Source of the DNA: JBDHTS01 sp044220535
Lineage (GTDB): Bacteria > Pseudomonadota > Alphaproteobacteria > Micavibrionales > Micavibrionaceae
Reading direction: 5' to 3'
Length of the DNA stretch: 64,000 nt
NCBI GenBank assembly: GCA_044220535.1
Contig: JBGAQU010000002.1
Coordinates: 3,230 to 67,229 of the forward strand
The notes beneath the pieces are model-generated. The model had not been told where the DNA came from. It did no database searches and saw only the letters and a program-made list of their open reading frames with translations. Below are positions 44,826 through 52,872 of this stretch, in pieces. The translations under genes were made by a program, and so were the position numbers. Numbering within the stretch: position 1 is the first letter of the stretch; the number at the start of each line of letters is the position of its first letter.

Positions 44826-44906
44826 TCGCCGGTGGGAACCCATCGGCTTTGCCTTCCGGCCTGCAGACGGGATTGGCCTGTTTGAACGCCGCTTGAAGAC
44901 AAAACC
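44826..44906 (+). promoter_or_regulatory. Possible structured leader of rpsF (S6:S18 autoregulatory site)
   Basis: Between the predicted promoter and the AGGAGG of rpsF lies a GC-rich leader in AT-rich surroundings. It has GGTGGG-aa-CCCATC and GGCC-(13)-GGCC inverted repeats and several CCG triplets. S6:S18 complexes are known to bind CCG-containing hairpins in rpsF leaders of many bacteria. Assignment here is by position and base pairing only. Confidence 0.35.
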
Positions 44907-44920
44907 AGGAGGAGCACTAG

Positions 44921-45361
44921 ATGCCTTACTACGAAACCGTGTTTATCGCACGGCAAGAGCTGGGGACTGCGCAGGTCGAAGAACTGACCCAGTCTTTCGC
45001 CAAATTCATCACCGACAATGGCGGCAAGATCCTGAAGACCGAAAATTGGGGTCTGCGCACGCTGGCCTATAAAATCCGCAAAAGCCGCAAGGGTCATTAC
45101 GTCCTGATCGAAAGCGACACGCCGCCGGCGGCGCTGATCGAGATGGAGCGTAACATGCGCCTGCACGAAGACGTGCTGCGTTACATGAGCGTCAGCCTGC
45201 TGGAGCCGTCCAAGGGCCAGTCGAAAATCCTCGACAAGAACCGCGACGATGAAGACGGCCGTGAGCGCGGCGACCGCGATTTCGGCGGACGCAGTGAAAG
45301 AGGCGACCGCGGCGATCGCGGCGACCGTGAAACCCGCAACAACCGCGAAGAGGCTGCATAA
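44921..45361 (+). CDS. rpsF: 30S ribosomal protein S6
   Basis: 146 residues, preceded by AGGAGG at eight bases. MPYYETVFIARQELGTAQVE and YKIRKSRKGHYVLIESDTPP are S6 signatures (Y-E-x-x-x-I..R at the start, G-x-Y in the middle). The C-terminal ~45 residues are an Arg/Asp/Gly-rich tail (DDEDGRERGDRDFGGRSERG), as is common in alphaproteobacterial S6. It binds S18 in the small subunit. Confidence 0.97.
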   Translation: MPYYETVFIARQELGTAQVEELTQSFAKFITDNGGKILKTENWGLRTLAYKIRKSRKGHYVLIESDTPPAALIEMERNMRLHEDVLRYMSVSLLEPSKGQSKILDKNRDDEDGRERGDRDFGGRSERGDRGDRGDRETRNNREEAA

Positions 45362-45363
45362 TC

Positions 45364-45633
45364 ATGAGCGCATCCGATACACCAACCGTCCGCCGTCCGT
45401 TCTTCAAGCGCCGCAAGACCTGCCCGTTTTCGGGTCCGAACGCGCCAGCGATCGACTGGAAGGACGTCCGCATGATGAACCGTTATATCTCCGAGCGCGG
45501 CAAGATCGTGCCGAGCCGTATCACGGCCGTCTGCACCACCAAACAACGTGAGCTGGCCAAGGCCATCAAACGCGCCCGTTACATGGCGCTGATGCCTTAC
45601 CTGCGCACCGAATCAGACAATAACGCACGGTAA
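45364..45633 (+). CDS. rpsR: 30S ribosomal protein S18
   Basis: 89 residues starting two bases after the rpsF stop. RPFFKRRKTCPFSG opens it; DWKDVRMMNRYISERGKIVP and SRITAVCTTKQRELAKAIKR are the S18 signature. It partners S6 in the platform of the 30S subunit. Confidence 0.97.
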   Translation: MSASDTPTVRRPFFKRRKTCPFSGPNAPAIDWKDVRMMNRYISERGKIVPSRITAVCTTKQRELAKAIKRARYMALMPYLRTESDNNAR

Positions 45634-45644
45634 GGAATTTGATC

Positions 45645-46355
45645 ATGAGCAGTGCATTGGAAGTCATTTTGCTGGAGCGCGTCGAAAGCCTCGGCAACAT
45701 GGGTGAAAAAGTCCGCGTGAAACCGGGCTATGCCCGCAACTACCTGCTGCCGCAAGGCAAGGCATTGCGCGCCACCGAAAAGAACGTCGCCTATTTCGAA
45801 AGCCAGAAAGCGGCTTTGGAAAAACTGAACGCGGAACGCCGCGGCGAAGCCGAGAAGCAGTCCAAAAAACTGGACGGCCTGAAAGTTGTCGTGATCCGTC
45901 ACGCATCCGAAGCCGGTCAGCTTTACGGATCGGTCAACCCGCGCGACATCGCCGAGGCGATCACCGCAAAAACCAAACAGCAAGTGGGCCGCGGTCATGT
46001 GACCATCCCGACCCCTCTGAAAACGCTGGGCCTGTTCCCGGTCACCGTTTCCCTCCACCCTGAAGTGAAGGTCGAAGTGACCGTCAACATCGCCCGTTCG
46101 GAAGAAGAGGCGAAGGTGCAGGAGAAAACCGGCAAGGCGATCGCCGCCCAGGCTGAAAAAGACGCCCAGGACGCCGCCGACCGTGCCAACTTCCTGGAAG
46201 ACAGCGCCCTGGAATCCGAACGCGAAGCCGCTGAAGAAAACGCCGCCGATGAAGCCGCCCATGCTAAAAAAGCTGCAAAGCGCGCCGAGAAAGCCGCTGC
46301 GAAGCCGAAAAAGGCCAAAGCTGCTGAAGAATCCGAAGAACAGCCTGAAGAATAA
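45645..46355 (+). CDS. rplI: 50S ribosomal protein L9 with long Ala/Glu/Lys tail
   Basis: ATG 45645 is used (MSSALEVILLERVESLGNMG), with AAGGAA eight bases upstream; TTG 45639 is in frame but unlikely. 236 residues. The N-terminal L9 domain has GEKVRVKPGYARNYLLPQGK, then the connecting helix and C-terminal domain to ~150. About 85 extra residues form a charged Ala/Glu/Lys helix (EAKVQEKTGKAIAAQAEKDA, AKKAAKRAEKAAAKPKKAKA). Such tails occur in alphaproteobacterial L9. Confidence 0.95.
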   Translation: MSSALEVILLERVESLGNMGEKVRVKPGYARNYLLPQGKALRATEKNVAYFESQKAALEKLNAERRGEAEKQSKKLDGLKVVVIRHASEAGQLYGSVNPRDIAEAITAKTKQQVGRGHVTIPTPLKTLGLFPVTVSLHPEVKVEVTVNIARSEEEAKVQEKTGKAIAAQAEKDAQDAADRANFLEDSALESEREAAEENAADEAAHAKKAAKRAEKAAAKPKKAKAAEESEEQPEE

Positions 46356-46372
46356 GGTTTTTCTGATAATTT

Positions 46373-46405
46373 AAAAAAGCCCGGCTGTAAAAGCCGGGCT
46401 TTTTT
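46373..46405 (+). terminator. Rho-independent terminator of the rpsF operon
   Basis: AAAAAAGCCCGGC-tgtaaaa-GCCGGGCTTTTTT: a perfect GC stem with a T6 run, 18 bases after the rplI stop; it could work in both directions. Confidence 0.92.
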
Positions 46406-46473
46406 AAATGGTCTTATTTGACAAGAACTGAGTTTAAGATTAAAACTTAATAACCATAATAATAAGGTGTGAG

Positions 46474-46674
46474 ATGGACATAGATCCTATAGACTTTGAT
46501 AACTTCAAACCGTGGAATTATATCCCCAAGGTAAGGGATAAATTTGAAGCTGTTGAAAAAGAAACGCCGCCTGCCAAGCCCTTAAAGCATCCGACTCGCG
46601 TACCGGAAGGTGCGGAATGTTCGGGTCAGTCTTGCAAAGGCAAACCTCAGTTCTTTTGCCCCTGTAACCGATAA
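46474..46674 (+). CDS. Small Cys-motif protein of unknown function
   Basis: 66 residues with AAGGTG about seven bases before ATG 46474. The N-terminal half is acidic/aromatic (MDIDPIDFDNFKPWNYIPKV), and the C-terminal half has four Cys in the pattern C-x4-C-x7-C-x-C (CSGQSCKGKPQFFCPC), which could bind a metal. It sits alone between the rplI terminator and dnaB. No family recognised. Confidence 0.5.
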   Translation: MDIDPIDFDNFKPWNYIPKVRDKFEAVEKETPPAKPLKHPTRVPEGAECSGQSCKGKPQFFCPCNR

Positions 46675-46748
46675 TCCGTCCCCGTTATCCACAGGGGGTG
46701 AAGCGGTGAATGATGGCGCTGTGTGTGCGACTCGCATAGTGTGACGCC

Positions 46749-48245
46749 ATGTCCCAGTCATCCGCTTTCGCCATTCAGTCCGGCCCTGTGGCCAATACAT
46801 CCGATCAGCCGGGCCCAGCCTACCGGATGATGCCGCATAATCTGGAGGCGGAACAGGGCCTGCTCGGCGCATTGCTGATCGATAACCGCGCGATGGAAAA
46901 AATCGGCGACTTCCTGCGGTCCCAGCATTTTTTCATCCCTGCGCACCAACGCATTTTTTCAGCGATTGAAAAACTGATCGAGCGCGGCCAGGCCGCATCA
47001 CCCGTTACGCTGAAGGGCTATTTCGAACTCGATGAAGGGTTGAAAACGGTCGGTGGGGCGGAATATCTGGCGGAACTTGCCGCCGGCGTCATCACCGTCA
47101 TCAACACGCTGGATTACGGCCGCACGATTTACGATCTTCACCTGCGCCGCGAACTGATCGCGCTGGGCGAAGACATGGTGACGGAAGCGTATGAGCATTC
47201 CATCGACCGTGACGCCAACAGCACCATCGAAACCACAGAGGCACGCCTGTTCACCCTGGCCGAAACCGGGCAGATCAAGGGCGGTTTCGTTTCCCTGAAA
47301 GATTCCGTCCTGTCGGCGATCCAGATTGCCGAGAGGGCTTATAAAACCGAAGGCCATGTGACAGGCGTCACGACCGGCCTGCGCGATTTGGACAGCAAGC
47401 TGGGCGGGTTGCATCCCTCCGACCTTCTGATCCTTGCGGCGCGGCCTTCTATGGGTAAGACCGCGCTCGCCGTCAATCTGGCCTATGCCGCCGCCAACCG
47501 TTATGCGATGACCGGCGGGCAGGAAGGCGCGATCTGCGGCTTCTTCTCGCTCGAAATGTCGGCGGACCAGTTGGCGACCAGGATCCTTGCCGACCAAGCG
47601 AATATTTCCGGCGATGCCATCCGCAAGGGCGAAATCAACGAAGACGATTTCCGGCGCTTTGCCGAAGCCAGCCAGCGTCTGGCGCAGGTGCCATTGTATA
47701 TTGATGACACCCCTGCCCTGACCATCGGCGCGGTGCGGACGCGGGCGCGGCGTTTGAAACGCCAGCATGGCCTTGGCCTTCTGATCGTCGATTATCTCCA
47801 GCTCCTGACCGGGTCCGGCAGCCGCCAGTCCGACGGCAACCGCGTGCTGGAGATTTCAGAGATCACGCGGGGCCTGAAGGCCATCGCCAAGGAATTGCAG
47901 ATCCCGGTCGTGGCGCTGTCCCAGCTGTCCAGGGCGGTGGAGCAGCGGGAGGACAAACGTCCGCAGCTGTCGGATTTGCGCGAATCCGGATCGATCGAGC
48001 AGGATGCGGACGTCGTCATGTTCATCTACCGCGAAGAATATTACCTGTCGCGCACCATGCCCGACATGGAAGACCACGAGAAATTCATGAAGTGGCAGGA
48101 GCGCATGGATAAATCCATGAACATCGCCGAAGTCATCGTCGCCAAGCAGCGTCACGGCCCGATCGGCCCGGTGCGCCTGCACTTCAACGGCAGCGTTACC
48201 CGCTTCTCCGACCTGGACCAGTTCCATACAGACGATCGGGATTAG
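46749..48245 (+). CDS. dnaB: Replicative DNA helicase DnaB
   Basis: 498 residues. MMPHNLEAEQGLLGALLIDN begins the N-terminal helical domain. The RecA-like domain has GVTTGLRDLDSKLGGLHPSD, Walker A ARPSMGKTALAVNLA, FSLEMSADQLATRI, Walker B LGLLIVDYLQLLTG, ALSQLSRAVEQREDKRPQLS and SGSIEQDADVVMFIYREEYY. The hexameric 5'-3' helicase of the replisome. There is no sign of an intein. A REPIN-like element follows. Confidence 0.97.
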   Translation: MSQSSAFAIQSGPVANTSDQPGPAYRMMPHNLEAEQGLLGALLIDNRAMEKIGDFLRSQHFFIPAHQRIFSAIEKLIERGQAASPVTLKGYFELDEGLKTVGGAEYLAELAAGVITVINTLDYGRTIYDLHLRRELIALGEDMVTEAYEHSIDRDANSTIETTEARLFTLAETGQIKGGFVSLKDSVLSAIQIAERAYKTEGHVTGVTTGLRDLDSKLGGLHPSDLLILAARPSMGKTALAVNLAYAAANRYAMTGGQEGAICGFFSLEMSADQLATRILADQANISGDAIRKGEINEDDFRRFAEASQRLAQVPLYIDDTPALTIGAVRTRARRLKRQHGLGLLIVDYLQLLTGSGSRQSDGNRVLEISEITRGLKAIAKELQIPVVALSQLSRAVEQREDKRPQLSDLRESGSIEQDADVVMFIYREEYYLSRTMPDMEDHEKFMKWQERMDKSMNIAEVIVAKQRHGPIGPVRLHFNGSVTRFSDLDQFHTDDRD

Positions 48246-48257
48246 TCGCCCTAATTT

Positions 48258-48403
48258 CGTCATCCCGGCGAAGGCCGGGATCCATGCAATAGTGCGGCCA
48301 GTACCAAAAGGCTATAACGAATATCAGAGTGCGCTCTACGACCGTTATCCACCGCCTGCGGTGCTGAGAGAGTGTATGGGTCCCGGCCTTCGCCGGGATG
48401 ACG
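48258..48403. repeat. REPIN-like element with a composite centre
   Basis: CGTCATCCCGGCGAAGGCCG at the left and its complement ending at 48403 enclose ~95 bases. The centre includes ACCGCCTGCGGTGCTGAGAG, which resembles the GCCTGCGGCGCTG module of the CAGAG-family hairpins. It lies between dnaB and alr. Confidence 0.85.
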
Positions 48404-48434
48404 GTGTTTTAGTACCGGTCTTCCTTCATTATAT

Positions 48435-49544
48435 ATGACGTGCTATACGCTCACCATGATCACCCCTTCGCATACCGCGTCCGGCATTCTGACGGTCAAC
48501 CTCGATGCCATTGCCGCGAATTACCGTTTCTTCCGGGAAATGGTCGGGCCGGGCTGCGCGGTTGCAGGTATCGTCAAAGCAAATGCCTATGGCCTGGGCA
48601 TGGCGCAGGTTGCGCCCGTGCTGGAACGCGGAGGGTGCCGTCAGTTTTTTGTTGCGACGCTGGATGAGGCGATCCAACTGCGCGGCCTGACTAAACAGGC
48701 CATCGCGGTATTAGGCGGTTTCTTTCATGGCGGAGAGGATCTGTACGCCGCGCACAACCTGATGCCTGTGCTGAACAGCCTGGAAGACATTACGCGCTGG
48801 CGCGGTTTCTGCCAGCGTATCGGCAAACCCCTGCCCGCCATCCTGCATTTTGATACAGGGATGAACCGGCTGGGCCTCGGGCCGGATGAGACGCAGCATC
48901 TGCTCGGTGATATGGGCCTGCTGGACGGTCTCAATATTCAAATCATCATGAGCCATTTCGCCTGCGCGGATGAAGCCAACCATTCCCTGACCGGTTTGCA
49001 GGCGCGCAGTTTCGAAACCATCGCCGCGCATTTCCCCGCCGCCGTAAAATCGCTCGCCAATTCTTCCGGCATTCTGCGCGATGCTGCGTTTCATTACGAT
49101 ATGGTTCGCCCCGGTATGGCGGTTTACGGTTTGAATCCATTGCCGGAACAACCAAACCCCATGCAACCGGCCGTCAGCTTGTCAACGCGCCTATTGCAGG
49201 TCCGCCATGTCGATAAAGGCCAGACCATAGGCTATGGCGCGTCGTGCCGTTTCGAAAAGCCGGCACGCACGGGCACAGTCGCGCTGGGCTATGCGGACGG
49301 ATTTTTACGCTCCGGTAGCAATAGCGCGACGCTGTATTACAACAGTCAGCCCTGCCCGGTTCTGGGCCGCGTATCGATGGATCTTGTCACCATCGACCTG
49401 ACCGGCCTCGACGCACAGGCAGGCGATCCGATTGAAATTCTGGGTCCGCATCAGGACGCCGACACCCTGGCCGCGTCGCTCGGCACGATCGGCTATGAAG
49501 TCTTAACCGGCCTCGGGCGGCGCTGGGCACGGCATTATATTTAA
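48435..49544 (+). CDS. alr: Alanine racemase
   Basis: 369 residues. VAGIVKANAYGLGMAQVAPV holds the PLP lysine, HFDTGMNRLGLGP and SHFACADEANH follow, and GYGASCRFEKPARTGTVALG with YADGFLRSG and VLGRVSMDLVTIDLT give the C-terminal domain containing the second catalytic Tyr. It makes D-Ala for peptidoglycan. The start is ATG 48435 or ATG 48456; neither has a strong Shine-Dalgarno. It follows dnaB, as is usual in this class, and a D-Ala-D-Ala dipeptidase pseudogene lies downstream. Confidence 0.95.
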   Translation: MTCYTLTMITPSHTASGILTVNLDAIAANYRFFREMVGPGCAVAGIVKANAYGLGMAQVAPVLERGGCRQFFVATLDEAIQLRGLTKQAIAVLGGFFHGGEDLYAAHNLMPVLNSLEDITRWRGFCQRIGKPLPAILHFDTGMNRLGLGPDETQHLLGDMGLLDGLNIQIIMSHFACADEANHSLTGLQARSFETIAAHFPAAVKSLANSSGILRDAAFHYDMVRPGMAVYGLNPLPEQPNPMQPAVSLSTRLLQVRHVDKGQTIGYGASCRFEKPARTGTVALGYADGFLRSGSNSATLYYNSQPCPVLGRVSMDLVTIDLTGLDAQAGDPIEILGPHQDADTLAASLGTIGYEVLTGLGRRWARHYI

Positions 49545-49573
49545 GGTTTTCACCGTGGACGATAAACATCATT

Positions 49574-49657
49574 GTCATCCCGCAGCGTAGCGAAGGGATC
49601 CTGACTGGCTGGCCTGGCCGCAATGGTTCAGATCCCTTCGCTTCGCTGCGGGATGAC
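49574..49657. repeat. Inverted repeat, GTCATCCCGCAGCG type
   Basis: 27-base arms with one mismatch (GTCATCCCGCAGCGTAGCGA ... complement) around ~30 bases. It starts with the same GTCATCCC as the REP-like elements but continues differently, so it looks like a second subfamily. It lies 29 bases after alr. Confidence 0.85.
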
Positions 49658-49689
49658 AGAAATGATACCTCTGCTGTAAAAAATTAAAA

Positions 49690-49718
49690 TTGACATAAAA
49701 TCAAAATCCAGGTATTCT
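49690..49718 (+). promoter_or_regulatory. Near-consensus sigma-70 promoter
   Basis: TTGACA (49690-49695), exactly 17 bases, TATTCT (49713-49718). It is one of the best matches in the window and points into the uncertain ORF at 49767. Confidence 0.55.
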
Positions 49719-49766
49719 TACCCAATCGAACACGCCCTTCTGACGGGATTATTTTTCGGGCTTCCT

Positions 49767-50129
49767 ATGGGTGGCCTGGAAAACAAACAAGCAGAAAGAG
49801 GCCATACCAATGTTCGCAGACTCTGTCCAGACTCCGGAACCCGCCGATCACGGGATCATTTTCTCGCTTATAATCGTGTCGCATCAGGCTGCGCCGCCGT
49901 GGTTGATTCCATCGGCACCATGATGCTCATGGATGGTGTTAACCCTCCGGGTTTTGAAGAAGAAATCCAGCCCGGCCGCGTCAAGGTGGAATTCACCCGG
50001 CATGCCAGCGGCGGGGACCCGGATGGCCTGATGGGCCTGACCGGTCAAGAAAGATCCGCCACCCAGTTGCGGATGCTCAGAAGCATGATGGTGGCTGGCG
50101 GCCTGCGCGAGGACAGGTGGGAAGATTGA
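49767..50129 (+). CDS. Uncertain ORF, possibly a decayed gene
   Basis: 120 codons downstream of a strong promoter-like sequence. The second half looks coding (VNPPGFEEEIQPGRVKVEFT, ATQLRMLRSMMVAGGLREDR), the first half less so. Directly after its stop another frame reads on coding-like to TAG at 50235 (REAVLVDPTHNALRLAKYQS), so a frameshift near 50120 may have split one gene. I do not recognise it. It abuts a clear pseudogene on the other strand. Confidence 0.3.
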   Translation: MGGLENKQAERGHTNVRRLCPDSGTRRSRDHFLAYNRVASGCAAVVDSIGTMMLMDGVNPPGFEEEIQPGRVKVEFTRHASGGDPDGLMGLTGQERSATQLRMLRSMMVAGGLREDRWED

Positions 50130-50229
50130 AACGCCACGAGAAGCCGTCCTTGTCGATCCCACCCATAACGCTTTGCGCCTCGCGAAATATCAAAGCTATG
50201 TCGCGGGCATGACACCGCGGCCCTGGACT

Positions 50230-50820
50230 TTATAGGCTTTCTAGCGAGTCATTCGCATGTGTTCGGGTAAGTCTGAATCCGATATCGGCGCGTATTGTTC
50301 CGAATAACTGGCCGGGAAACGGAAATCCCACCATTCGGATGGTAAAGGCAAAATCGGCAGACCGGAGGCCGCACGTTTGGTTATCCAATATATGGTCAGG
50401 AAAACCGCTATAGGCCCGCGCCGATTGCGGGGTCATGGTATCGAACACAGTACCCATGTCCCAAGGCTCACCGGTCGCGATATCACTCCACCGCCACATC
50501 CACGGCCATGCCGCGCGGATGGCCGCCCTGCCCGGGTTTTGACAGCAGGCTGCCCGGCCCGTTGACCCGGGATGGGCCTTGACGATCTCCGTATCTGCAT
50601 TCGCGCCTGTGTCTCCACGGGCCGCAGGCCGATCTTTTAAGATCAGGCGCGCCATGCCTGTCCCGCATCAGCCGTGTCGCCGCAATGACAATGCCCGCAA
50701 AATCGCGGTGCAGCCACAGACGCGCGTTTTTCCGATAGAGCGCCGTGCCAAAAATATTTTCCCGATGCCCGGCATCGGCATAGACAAGGTCGGTGCGGAA
50801 AGGGATCTTCAGACTTGATC
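50230..50820 (-). pseudogene. Decayed M15-family D-Ala-D-Ala dipeptidase (VanX/DdpX-like)
   Basis: Pieces of one protein are spread over all three minus-strand frames, in the correct order: FRTDLVYADAGHRENIFGTA and LYRKNARLWLHRDFAGIVIA, then ARLILKD with RPVETQARMQ, then LLSKPGQGGHPRGMAVDVAV (H-x6-D zinc motif), then PWDMGTVFDTMTPQSARAYS, the VanX D-M-G-T-x-F-D motif. At least three frameshifts and no start codon for the first piece mean no functional product. Intact homologues cleave D-Ala-D-Ala and would recycle D-Ala near alr. The 279-base gap that follows (50821-51099) is AT-rich with no gene I can support. Confidence 0.8.
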
Positions 50821-51099
50821 GTTTTCATAGCCTATCAGGATCACAAGAAAGAGATTGACAAAATAGGATTATATTCATATCATATCTTATGCATTTTTTG
50901 ATGAGAAAAAATCAGTCTTCAATATCCGCTTCACATTTTCGCGGCATCAAACGAACTAAAAGAAATAGTGAGCCAGATCATAGGATTAACAGAGAGGAAA
51001 AAATTTCATGAAACGAACTGAAAGATTACCTCACCCCTCAGGCATATGGATTTTACCTTTAAAATCAGATAGGCTCTTGCGGATAATGCGCAGGATGCC

Positions 51100-51939
51100 A
51101 TGACCGCCGATTTACACCAGACACCGCCCAGACCCGCCAAACCGGCCCCCGCGCCGGTGGAGGCCGCGCTCGACCTGTTCGAGGCGCTCGGGCATACCAT
51201 CATCAATTTCTTCCGCGCGGTGGGACGGCTGGCGATTTTTGCCAGCAAGGCGGTGGTGCAGGTGTTCAACCCGCCGATTTCCACCCGCCAGATTTTGCGG
51301 CAGGTTATCGATATCGGTTATTACTCCCTGCCTGTTGTCGGCATGACCGCCGTGTTCACCGGCATGGTGCTGGCGCTGCAAAGCTATACCGGTTTCGCCC
51401 GTTTCAACGCGGAGAGCGCCATCGCGGGCGTCGTCGTCCTGTCCGTGACGCGTGAACTGGCTCCCGTCCTGGCCGGCCTGATGGTCGCGGGGCGCGTCGG
51501 CGCCGCCATTGCGGCTGAAATCGGCACGATGCGCGTCACCGAACAGATCGACGCGATGACGACCTTGTCCGTCAATCCGTTCAAATACCTGGTCGCGCCG
51601 CGCGTGCTCGCAGGCACGCTGATGCTGCCGGTGCTGGTGACGATCGGCGATATTATCGGCGTGTTTGGCGGGTATATCGTCAGCATCTATAAGCTCGGCT
51701 TTTCGCCCGGCAGCTATCTGCACCAGACTTGGACGATCCTGCAGCCGATTGATGTGGTGTCAGGCCTGATTAAGGCCGCCGTATTCGGATTTATCGTCGC
51801 GATGATGGGATGCTATCACGGATATCATTCCGACCGCGGCGCGCAGGGCGTCGGCGCGGCGACCACCAATGCCGTGGTATCGGCTTCCGTGCTGATCCTG
51901 ATTTCCAATTATCTTCTGACGCAGATGTTTTTCTCATGA
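51100..51939 (+). CDS. mlaE: MlaE-type ABC transporter permease
   Basis: 279 residues with AGGA six bases upstream of ATG 51100. A short Pro-rich N-terminus precedes ~five membrane helices. VVGMTAVFTGMVLALQSYTG, LSVTRELAPVLAGLMVAGRV and GAAIAAEIGTMRVTEQIDAM, AMTTLSVNPFKYLVAPRVLA are the MlaE/YrbE signatures. With MlaF it drives phospholipid transport for outer-membrane lipid asymmetry (or a related lipid). No mlaD-like substrate-binding gene follows in the window. Confidence 0.93.
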   Translation: MTADLHQTPPRPAKPAPAPVEAALDLFEALGHTIINFFRAVGRLAIFASKAVVQVFNPPISTRQILRQVIDIGYYSLPVVGMTAVFTGMVLALQSYTGFARFNAESAIAGVVVLSVTRELAPVLAGLMVAGRVGAAIAAEIGTMRVTEQIDAMTTLSVNPFKYLVAPRVLAGTLMLPVLVTIGDIIGVFGGYIVSIYKLGFSPGSYLHQTWTILQPIDVVSGLIKAAVFGFIVAMMGCYHGYHSDRGAQGVGAATTNAVVSASVLILISNYLLTQMFFS

Positions 51940-52727
51940 CCGCAAGCACAGCCGCCGCACAGCCGATGCTGGCCCTGAAGAACGTGCATAAGGCGTTCAG
52001 CAGCGGCAAGAAACACGTGCTGACCGGTATCGATCTGACCATTCCGAAAGGCAAGTCGCTGGTCGTGATCGGCGGGTCGGGCACGGGCAAATCCGTGTTG
52101 CTGAAATGCATCCTCGGCCTGATTACGCCGGATACAGGATCGGTATTGGTTGACGGGCAAGAGTCTGTAGGATTGAACAGCCATGACCGCCGCCAGCTGA
52201 TGCGCAAATTCGGCATGCTGTTCCAGGGCGCGGCATTGTTTGATTCCTTAAAAGTCTGGGAAAATGTCTCCTTCGGGCTGACTCAGGGCCGGCATGTCAG
52301 CCGCGACGAAGCCTATGGCATCGCCATCGAAAAAATGGCGGCTGTCGGCCTGGATGAATCCGTGGGGCAGCTTTATCCCGCCGAACTGTCCGGCGGCATG
52401 CAGAAACGCGTCGGCCTGGCCCGCGCCATCGCGGCCTCGCCCGACATCCTGTTCTTCGACGAACCGACGACGGGCCTCGACCCCATCACCGCTGACGTCA
52501 TCAACGACCTGATCGTCAAAAGCGTGAAGCAGCTGGGCGCGACGGCTTTGTCCATCACCCATGACATGGCGAGCGCGCGCAAGATCGCCGACCATGTCGC
52601 CATGATCTGGCAGGGCAAGATTATCTGGCACGGCGATATCAAGGATCTGGACAAATCCGGCAACCCTTACGTCGACCAGTTTATCAACGGCCGCGCCAAA
52701 GGACCGATCAAAGCCGGGCTGAATTAA
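51936..52727 (+). CDS. mlaF: MlaF-type ABC transporter ATP-binding protein
   Basis: ATG 51936 overlaps the mlaE stop by four bases; the open frame upstream is antisense-like and ignored. 263 residues: Walker A VIGGSGTGKSVLLKC, the MlaF-specific RRQLMRKFGMLFQGAALFDS (Q-loop), signature AELSGGMQKRVGLARAI, Walker B ILFFDEPTTGLDPIT and the H-loop SITHDMASA. It powers the MlaE permease. Confidence 0.94.
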   Translation: MTASTAAAQPMLALKNVHKAFSSGKKHVLTGIDLTIPKGKSLVVIGGSGTGKSVLLKCILGLITPDTGSVLVDGQESVGLNSHDRRQLMRKFGMLFQGAALFDSLKVWENVSFGLTQGRHVSRDEAYGIAIEKMAAVGLDESVGQLYPAELSGGMQKRVGLARAIAASPDILFFDEPTTGLDPITADVINDLIVKSVKQLGATALSITHDMASARKIADHVAMIWQGKIIWHGDIKDLDKSGNPYVDQFINGRAKGPIKAGLN

Positions 52728-52734
52728 AAAATTT

Positions 52735-52866
52735 TAGCGCAGAGGACACGGAGGAAAAAAGGAGTTCACAGAACGCCAAAATCTCCGTGTCCTCTTACTT
52801 ATCTCTGTGTCCTCTGTGTTAAAAAACTTTTTGCCTGCGGCGCTGAAAACTCTACGCCCTGCGGTA
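52735..52866. repeat. Degenerate CAGAG-family hairpin after mlaF
   Basis: Left arm GCGCAGAGGACACGGAGG, several partly matching right arms (CTCCGTGTCCTC, CTCTGTGTCCTCTGTGTTAA), then TTTTTGCCTGCGGCGCTG and CTACGCCCTGCGGTAAAA. It lies between convergent mlaF and the next gene. Confidence 0.75.
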
Positions 52867-52872
52867 AAAAAC

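Noticed and set aside
50821..51099. A gene in the AT-rich gap before mlaE
   Set aside because: No frame has a start with a ribosome-binding site or coding-like composition.
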